From positions 1,388,565 to 1,452,564 of the forward strand of contig CAVYWD010000001.1 of NCBI GenBank assembly GCA_963772225.1: a DNA stretch of 64,000 nucleotides. Reading direction: 5' to 3'. Positions within the stretch are counted from its first letter, which is position 1. Every line of letters begins with the position of its first letter. Under the pieces are notes generated by a model. The model was not told where the DNA came from. It did not search any database and saw nothing but the letters and a program-made list of their open reading frames with translations. The DNA is from CAVYWD01 sp963772225. Lineage in GTDB: Bacteria > Myxococcota > Myxococcia > Myxococcales > UBA5297. Below, in pieces: positions 26,883-34,335 of this stretch. The translations under genes were made by a program, and so were the position numbers.

Positions 26883-29800
26883 ATGAAACGCGTGCCCTAT
26901 CTTTGCGCCGCTGCGCCGCTGCTGCTTGGCATCGCCTGCGCGCCAGGCCTGGTGGCGGACCTCCAGAACCAGCAGCTTCCCGCAGGCCGGGACGCCGGAA
27001 ACGTTGCGAAGGGGGATGCTGGCGGCGGCGAGATAATCTCAGATGACGACTCCCCTTCCGGGCCGGTCTTTCGCTCTCCCTACGCAGTCGCCTATTCCGA
27101 TGACTCCGCGCTCCTCGCAGTCGCCGACTCGACCGCCGGCGAGCTCGTCATCCTCGATGCCAAGGCCGGCACCTCGCTCCGCGCCGTGAAGTTGGCCGGC
27201 AAGCCCAAGGGGCTCACCGGGTCAGGGGCCGGCAAGTTCATGGTGGCCGAATACGGCGCCGGGACCGTCGCCGAGGTGGACGCCACCGCGGGCACGGTCG
27301 TCCGGCGCTTGAACGTGGGCCCCAAGCCGACCGATGTCGCGGTGACCGCCGACCGGACCCGGGTGCTCGTCCCCGAGTTCGGCCTCAATCAGGTGCTCAT
27401 TCTGGACGGCGCGACCGGGAAGACGCAGGCCACCGTGTCGGTCGCCCCCTATCCCTTCGCCATCGCCCTCACACCCGACGGCACCACGGCGGTGGTGAGC
27501 CACCTCGTCGCCTCGGGCAATGCCACCCAAGCCGACGCCGCGGCCTCGGTCACCCTCCTCGACGTCTCCGGCGCCAAAGTCGCCGCCAGCGTCCGGCTTC
27601 CGTTTGGCTCCTCAGGGGTGCGCGGCGTGCGCTGCTCGCCGGACGGCAAGTGGGCCTACGTGGTCCACACCCTGGGGCGCATCACCGTGCCGACGACCCA
27701 GCTTCTCCAGGGGATCGATCAACGCCAACGCGCTGTCGATCGTCGACCTCTCCGCGAAGAGCCTCTACGCGACCGTGCTGCTCGATCGGCTGAACGAGGG
27801 CTCCGCCAATCTCTGGGGGCTCGAGGTGAGCGCGGACGGCAAGACCCTGTGGGCCTCGGCCTCCGGGGTGCACACGGTGAACCGGGTGGATCTCGGCCTG
27901 TTGCACAAGCTGCTCGCCGGGCAGATCCCTGCCGAGCTCGTCGGGTCGGGGAAGAAGCCGACCGCCCAGGATCGCTACAAGGACGGCTACAAGCGGCCGC
28001 TCTCCGACGTCTGGTTCGACATCGCCGCCGATCCGTCGAAGCGGACGCTCCTCGCCGACGACCTCGGCGCGCTGTACGGCGCGGGCGCGCTCCAGGTCAT
28101 CCACCTCGGGACGGCCCAGGGGCCCCGCGGGATCGCGCTCTCACCCGACGGGAAGCAGCTCGCGGTCGCCCTCTACTTCGCGGGCCAGGTCGGCCTGGTG
28201 AACGCCACCGCCGGCCAGGTCGACCGGTACCTCAGCGTGGGGACCCAGCCCGACGAGACCTGGGCGCGCCAGGGCGAGCGCGTGTTCCACGACGCTACGC
28301 TCACGCTGCAGTCGTGGCTCTCCTGCGGCACCTGCCACGTCGACGGCCGGTCCGACGGGCTCAATTGGGACCTCGTGAACGACGGCCTGGGCAACCCCAA
28401 GAACACCAAGGCCATCGTGTACACGGCGAACACGCCGCCGTCGATGGCCCACGGGATCTTCGCCGACCCCGGCACGGCCATCACGATGGAGTTCAAGTAC
28501 ACCAAGGGCAAGACGCCCGATCGCTCGCAGGAGCTCGCACTGGCCGCGTACTTCAACTCGCTCCGCGCGGAGGCCGATCCCTTCCGCAACGGAGGAGCGC
28601 AGAGCGCGGCCGCGCAGCGCGGCCAGGCGGTGTTCGCGAGCGGCGGCTGCGGCCAGTGCCACACCGGCCGGTACTACACCGACATGAAGATGCACGACGT
28701 CGGGACGAAGAACACCTGGGACTCCGCCGCCGAGTTCGACACGCCGTCGCTCGCGGGCCTGTGGCACACGGCGCCGTACCTGCACGACGGGTCGGCGGCG
28801 ACGCTGAAGGACGTTTTGACCACCCGGCGCACCGACAAGCACGGCAACACAGCGGCGCTCACCGCGAGCCAGGTCGACAATCTCGTCCAGTACCTCCTCG
28901 AGCTGGACGCGCCCGTGCCGGAGAAGGTGGACCTGTTCCCCGCCGGCAGCGCCTCGCTGTCGACCGCGTCGTTCCGCGGCGAGGACCCGGTCGCCAGCAC
29001 CAAGGGCGGCCTCGACCTCACGGATCCGAAGCTCGCTGCGCTGGACAAGATCCTCTTCGTCAAGCGCGACTTCATCCCCACTTCGGACCACGCGAGTGGG
29101 GGGCACATGTGCGACCAGTACCACGGGTTCAACGCGGTGCCCGGGGGCGGCCTCTTCGTCATCGAGAACGTCCTGTCCGGCAGCCCCACCGAGAGAAACG
29201 TGCTCGCGGGCTCGACCTGCGCCAACGGCCCGCACCAGGGGAAGAAGCTCGAGGGCGGGGGCTTCCTCTCCCCTGACCTCCACCCGGACGGCAAGCAGAT
29301 CGCCTTCGCCTACACCGACATCGGGCAGCGCATCACCTGGAACGAGAGCTCCACCTTCCACGTTTTCAAGGTCAACGCCGACGGCACCGGGCTCACCCAG
29401 CTGACCCAGGGGTCGCACAACGACTTCGACCCCGTCTGGCTCCCCGACGGCCGGATCGCCTTCATCTCGGATCGCCGCGGCGGGTACGGTCGCTGCCATG
29501 AACGGCCGGTGCCGGTCTACACGCTCTTCACGATGAACGCCGACGGCACCGGGGTCGAGCCGCTCAGCTACCACGAGACCAACGAGTGGCAGCCCAGCGT
29601 GGACCGGAACGGCATGCTCCTCTACACGCGTTGGGACTACGTAGATCGCGGCGCGAACCAGGAGCACAACGCCTGGATCACCGGCCCCGATGGACTGGAC
29701 GCGCGGGCCATCGCCGGCAACTACGCGACCCGCTCCAACGTCACCCCGCGCATGGTGCTGAACATCCGCCAGATCCCTGGGTCGAACAAGTACGTCGGCA

Positions 29801-31011
29801 CCGCCAGCCCTCATCACGGGCAGGCCTATGGGTCGCTCCTCCTCGTCGACCCGGACGTCGAGGACGACGACGGCATGGGGCAGTACACGGTCCTCACGAA
29901 GGACGCCGGCCTCCCCGAGGCCACGGTCGATGCGCTCCAGGACCAGAAGTACGCGACGGCTTGGCCCATCGACGAGAATCGCTTCCTCGTCGTGCACGAC
30001 CCGTCGAGCAACGAGGCAGGCCTCTCGGGCAAGCGATTCGCCATCTACCTCCTCGACAGCCAGGGAAACAAGAAGCTCCTCTACCGCGACCCCAACCACT
30101 CCCTCCTCGACCCCATCCCTCTCGCGCCGCGGCAGGCGCCGCCGACGCTCGCCTCGGCCCGGACCGGCAAGGCGACCAATCCGACGGAGGTCATCCTGCT
30201 GAACGTCTATGACAGCATGCTGCCGTACCCGCAGGGGGCGGAGGTGAAGGCGCTGCGGGTCGTTCAAGTGTTCCCCAAGCAGTCGCCACTCAACCAGGAG
30301 CCGCGCAAGGGCCACGGCGCGATGCTGTGGAACGACCAGAACGGCCGCGGCTCGCTGGGCACGGTGCCGGTCGAGAAGGACGGCAGCGCGCGGTTCCTCC
30401 TTCCCCCGGGCAAGACCGTCTACTTCCAGGCGCTCGACGCCGACGGCGTCGCCATCCAGTCCATGCGGTCGGCGACGTACGCCTTACCGGGGACGGGCCG
30501 GCTCGTCTGCCAGGGCTGCCACGAGCGGCGCTATCGGGCGCCGCACCCCGCTGCCCAGATGGCCCTCGCTCTGTCGAGGCCGGCCTCCACGCTGCAGCCG
30601 GAGACCGACGGCAGCTGGCCGCTGTCCTTCGCGCGGCTGGTGCAGCCCATCCTCGACAAGAAATGCGCCAGCTGCCACGAGGGGAACGGGCAGACGTTCT
30701 CCCTGAGCCAGGGCAACTGGCAGTCCAACGGGGACCACTTCTTCACCTCGTACGGCAACCTGAGGCCCTATGCCTACTTTTACGCTTTCGACTCCGCGGT
30801 CGGCCCCACCGTGACGACGCCGGGCGAGTTCGGCGCCCGCGTGTCGCGCCTCTACCCGCTGCTCAAGGGCAACCACCACGACGTGACGCTCACGGACCAG
30901 GAGCTCCGGAGCTTCGCCCTGTGGCTGGACCTGAACTCCGACATGTTCTCGGATGACGTGAAGCGGGACAATCAAGCCAGGGGGGACGCCGTCACGCCGA
31001 GCGTGGAGTAG
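26883..31011 (+). pseudogene. giant multihaem lipoprotein, copy 2, with one frameshift
   Basis: Paralogue of the gene at 2282-6457 with the same domain order: signal peptide ending LLLGIAC, Asp/Gly linker, YVTN propeller, CGTCH and CGQCH di-haem part, CDQYH, TolB/PD40 part, then CQGCH and CASCH. GGAGGG precedes the ATG. The reading frame breaks near 27712. The N-terminal frame gives TTQLLQG and then nonsense, while the next frame resumes with INANALSIVDLSAKSLYAT, matching copy 1 (VNTDALSIIDLSSRSLYAT). One extra base in GGGGATCGATC explains it. Everything else is intact over more than 3,200 bases, so this is either a very recent mutation, a programmed shift or a sequencing error. If corrected, the protein would be about 1,375 residues and functional. 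Confidence 0.8.
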
Positions 31012-31425
31012 GCGAAGGGGTCGAGGGGCGAGAGCTCGACGTCATCCAGCGCGACCACCGCCACCTGCGGACCTACGGCAAGGCAAGGACTTCTGGCTTC
31101 AGACCCTGGGCTCCAGGAGCAGCAGTGCCCGGAGTCTGGAGTCTGGAGCCTAAGGCAACCCCCGTCGGTTCCGGCTCGGCCGGGTTAGTCCCTTCGGCGC
31201 GAACTCTTGTGCAGGCAGGCAAAGACCCCACGCTCCAGCCCCCAGGGAATACAGTTCCTGAAGCCTGGGGTCTGGAGCCTGGAGCCTAAGGCAACCCTCT
31301 TTGGTTCCGGCTCGGCCGGGTTAGGGGTGGACGCCGAGGCTCATTGACCCACTTCGCAGGTGTGCGGCCTCTCAGCCAGCACCGGAGCGAACGACGAGCC
31401 TTGCGCCAGAGTGGCCGGAGCAAAC
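31012..31425. repeat. two tandem copies of the R2 hairpin repeat
   Basis: No gene. Copy A (~31074-31188) and copy B (31189-31324) both end GGAGCCTAAGGCAACC, a short variable segment, then GGTTCCGGCTCGGCCGGGTTAG. Copy B begins TCCCTTCGGCGCGAACTC and contains GCAGGCAGGCAAAGACC. Inside each, a CCAGACCC- or CCAGCCCC-type arm faces TCTGGAGCC, which can fold into an imperfect hairpin. The same unit occurs at 38011-38160 and, diverged, at 21585-21720. Confidence 0.7.
31345..31354 (+). promoter_or_regulatory. shared element TGACCCRNWT upstream of CE1 copy 2
   Basis: TGACCCACTT followed by CGCAGG lies 81 bases before the ATG. The match to the GH54 upstream region extends further (GTGNGGCC). Confidence 0.5.
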
Positions 31426-32610
31426 ATGAACCGCGTCTGTCCCCTCTTCATTGCGGCCCTCTTGCTTCCCGCAGCCGCATGCGAGCTCGGATCGGCCGAT
31501 GAGTTGCGGGGGCGGGACGCTGGGCAGCTCCCGTCCCTCGATTCTGGCTCGGAGACCAGGGATGCAGGTCCGAGCCCAGAGCGAGATGCCGGCAGCACAG
31601 CGGACGCGGGCAGCGCGGCGGACGCGGGCAGCGCGGTGAATGAAGGTGGTGCGGCGGACGCTGGAGGCGCGGCAGACGCCAGCGCTGGCGCGGTCCCGAG
31701 CGCGGGATGCGGCAAGACCTCAACGATGACGTTCCAGGCGGTCCCCAACCAGGATCCGAATGCGGCGGCTGGGTCGGGGAACACCGTAGGTCACGGAGGC
31801 GGGGGGTACGTTACAATTCAAAGCGGCGGCGGCTCCCGTGACTTTGCCATGAGGCTTCCCGACAATTATGACAAGAACCATCCTTACTGGTTGTCCTTCA
31901 CGTTCCACCCCAATGGCGGCAACGCCTATGGAGTCGACAACGGCGGAAGCAACGGGTACGAGATGGCCTATTATGGGCTCCAGAAACAGTCGAACAATGG
32001 CGCCATCTTTGTCGCGCCCCAAGGTCTGGGCGGCGGTTGGGCGAATTCCGGCGGCCAGGATCTGAAATTCGTCGACGACATGGTCAAGCTCATCGAGGAC
32101 AATTACTGTGTCGACACCACGCACGTCTTCACCCAAGGCTTCAGCTACGGCGGCGGCATGAGCTACGAGATCGCCTGTGCCCGCGCGAAGGTGTTTCGCG
32201 GTGCGGCGATCTACGAGGGAGCGCAGCTCAGCGGGTGCGACGGTGGAAACGACCCCATCGCCCTCTGGCAAATGGTCGGCCTTGACGACAACACGTGCGG
32301 CATGGGGTCGGCGACACCGATACGCGACAGGTTTGTCAAGAACAACGGCTGCACGGCCCAAGACCCGCCCCAACCCAAGAAAGGTCCTCCCTATCTGAAC
32401 CCCGGGGGACACATCTGTACCGACTACGCCGGATGCTCGGCAGGATATCCCGTCCGTTGGTGCGTGCACCAATCTGGTCACGGCAATGCGATCGTCGATG
32501 GAACTTCAGACCTGTACAACAGCTGTGCGACAGCGCCGAAGACCTGCTCGACCTCCTGCCCCTGCAGCTGGGTCCCGGCAGACGTGTGGAAGTGGATGAC
32601 GGCGCTCTAG
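31426..32610 (+). CDS. CE1/PHB-depolymerase-type esterase lipoprotein, probable feruloyl esterase (copy 2)
   Basis: 394-residue lipoprotein (signal ending AAAC, GGAG nine bases before the ATG) that is a close paralogue of the esterase at 13623-14810. Shared blocks include AMRLPDNYDKN, FVDDMVKLIE, GFSYGGGMSY (nucleophile Ser, ~240), ARAKVFRG and QSGHGNAIVDGTSDLYNS (catalytic His, ~352). The linker (~25-105) is made of DAGSAADAGSA-type repeats. The predicted role is release of ferulate or other aromatic acids from arabinoxylan. The copies differ mainly in the linker and in a glycine-rich insert before the catalytic core, so divergence by duplication is likely. Confidence 0.85.
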   Translation: MNRVCPLFIAALLLPAAACELGSADELRGRDAGQLPSLDSGSETRDAGPSPERDAGSTADAGSAADAGSAVNEGGAADAGGAADASAGAVPSAGCGKTSTMTFQAVPNQDPNAAAGSGNTVGHGGGGYVTIQSGGGSRDFAMRLPDNYDKNHPYWLSFTFHPNGGNAYGVDNGGSNGYEMAYYGLQKQSNNGAIFVAPQGLGGGWANSGGQDLKFVDDMVKLIEDNYCVDTTHVFTQGFSYGGGMSYEIACARAKVFRGAAIYEGAQLSGCDGGNDPIALWQMVGLDDNTCGMGSATPIRDRFVKNNGCTAQDPPQPKKGPPYLNPGGHICTDYAGCSAGYPVRWCVHQSGHGNAIVDGTSDLYNSCATAPKTCSTSCPCSWVPADVWKWMTAL

Positions 32611-33037
32611 AAACTGGAAACCGGTTCACTTCATGAGGATGGGCGCAGTGCGGCCGAAGTTGCTCTCTCGGCTGTTCCGGCCGCTCTCAGGCGCGGCCCT
32701 GAAATGGGCGGCCAAGAGCGGCGATTGACGCAGCAGACGAGGCTCGGCCGCAAGGTCAACGGACGAGAAATCCTCCTTGAGGGCCGGCGCAGCCTCGCGT
32801 CGATAGGTGACGGTCAATGGTTGATAGCTCTCGGCGCAAGTCCGGCTCAACAAACACTTGACTCAAGTGCATCGCGTTCGCCGCTAGGCCGCTAGGCCCA
32901 GGTTGGTCTGGTCGCGCGCGAGCGCGGCGATGACGCGGGCTTAAGTCCGCGGAGGGCATCGGGGCGGTCATCGATCGGCCTTGTGCCGCGGTGCTTGGAA
33001 ACAGCACGCGCGCGAGCCTCGAGCGCGGAAGCGCTCA
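32611..33037. repeat. intergenic region with an R1 repeat copy
   Basis: 427 bases between convergent genes, without a supportable gene. Bases 32786-32890 carry the third R1 copy (GCGCAGCCTCGCGTCGATAG ... GGTTGATAGCTC ... ACACTTGACTCAAGTGCATC). The rest shows nothing recognisable. Confidence 0.6.
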
Positions 33038-34051
33038 TCAATTGGGCCCGCTGATGACCTCGCACTGATTCAACGGCGTGAGCCACCGGAGAATGTTCAA
33101 CCAGAAGCGCTGCACTTGGAAGTCGGGGTGCTCAGTCCACTCGAAGTCGTAGGTGATCCACTCATCGGACCAGGAAAAGACGCGCCCACTCCCGCTTTCG
33201 ACGGCGCGAGCGACAGGCCACTGATCCTGCAGCGGCTCCCAAGCGACGAGCGTCCCACCGCCGAGCACCGGATAGCCGCTGTCCACGCCGACGATGGTGA
33301 TACCGTTTGCGATCGGGTGGTCCGCCCAATGCGTGACTCTCGCCGTATCCCATCCACCCGGGACAGTGCTGGAATGGCCGCCCTGGAGGATCTGATCGCT
33401 GCCGTATTGCAACCCGAAGGGCTCGAGGAGGCGATTGACGTTGACGTTCTCGGTCGAATCCGCGTAGCCGAGGAGCGTCGCCATACCACCGCCGTTCATC
33501 ACCCACTGTTGAACCGCTGTGACCTCGCTCTGCGAAAACGCACGGCCAAGGCCGTTGCCGACGCCCGACTGCCCCGCCGTGCCCTCGCGAACGTCTTGCA
33601 CGATGATGACTTGGTATCGATTCAACACCTCCGGGGTGAGCTCCTGGGCGCCGAGGCTGTCGACCCCGAGCAGCGCCTTTTGCTGGATCCAGTTGCCGAA
33701 GACGTCCCCAGTGCCCCACTGGCCTCGGAACCCGACCGTCGCGAGCCGAAGGCAGGCGCAGCCGCCGTCGCCGACGAGGTCGCAAGTCCCGACGGAGCCT
33801 CCCTCCGAGCCGCCCGTCGCTCCACCGCCGGCGTCTCCTCCCGTGAGGGTGCTGCTTCCCCCGCCATCGGCCTCGCCGCCACCCGAGCCGCCGGTGTCGG
33901 CCGACACCTCACCCGCGTCGACGTCCGAATGCACGCCATGGGTCCCGGAGCCCGGCGGAGACGCGCACGCGAAAGAAAACGCGCACAAGAGGATGAATCC
34001 GGTGCGACAAGAAGCTTGAGCGATTCGGAGCATGGAGGCGACTCCCCGCAT
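33038..34051 (-). CDS. lipoprotein with DUF4350/glutamine-amidotransferase-like fold, function unknown
   Basis: 337-residue lipoprotein with a signal peptide ending FSFAC and a Gly/Ser/Asp linker (~30-90). The remainder (~95-337) reads as a flavodoxin-like alpha/beta domain: YQVIIVQDVREG, the SQSEVTAVQQWVMNGGGM helix, LLGYADS, HPIANGITIVG and WLNILRWLT. This order is that of DUF4350/GATase1-like domains that evaluate bound sugars or act as structural modules. No catalytic Cys is apparent. ATG 34051 has AGGAGG very close (three bases); ATG 34033 is an alternative with GGGAG eight bases away. It stands convergent to the CE1 gene and upstream of the second GH29 gene in the same orientation cluster. 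Confidence 0.65.
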   Translation of the reverse strand: MRGVASMLRIAQASCRTGFILLCAFSFACASPPGSGTHGVHSDVDAGEVSADTGGSGGGEADGGGSSTLTGGDAGGGATGGSEGGSVGTCDLVGDGGCACLRLATVGFRGQWGTGDVFGNWIQQKALLGVDSLGAQELTPEVLNRYQVIIVQDVREGTAGQSGVGNGLGRAFSQSEVTAVQQWVMNGGGMATLLGYADSTENVNVNRLLEPFGLQYGSDQILQGGHSSTVPGGWDTARVTHWADHPIANGITIVGVDSGYPVLGGGTLVAWEPLQDQWPVARAVESGSGRVFSWSDEWITYDFEWTEHPDFQVQRFWLNILRWLTPLNQCEVISGPN

Positions 34052-34081
34052 TTTCCTCCTATGAAGTGCCTCGTTTCGCGC

Positions 34082-34091
34082 AATCGGGTCA
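34082..34091 (-). promoter_or_regulatory. shared element TGACCCRNWT upstream of the DUF4350-like gene
   Basis: On the minus strand the sequence is TGACCCGATT followed by GCGCG, 40 or 58 bases before the start depending on the start chosen. It is the closest of the set. Confidence 0.4.
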
Positions 34092-34335
34092 AGGCGAGGG
34101 ACCTGATTCCTGGCCAGGCGCGCCGCCGCGCCCGGTCGGCGCCTCGAGCCAGGGCGTCGCCCGGCTCCGGGGCGGCGCTCGCCGACCCACGTCACGCCAC
34201 ATTCACCTACTGCAGCGCCAGACAGTACCTGCTCGCGATGAACCCGTTCGGAAAGTCCTGCTGCACCTCGGTGACGAGCCCGAAGGACGTCGTGGCACAA
34301 GCCGCTCGCGGCCTCATCGGGTTTCTTGTCCGCGC

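Noticed and set aside
34207..34330. Short minus-strand peptide TSFGLVTEVQQDFPNGFIAS ending in TAG just after the second GH29 stop
   Set aside because: It looks like a protein end and is in frame with the fucosidase past its stop, but it is too short to identify; chance or a tiny relic.
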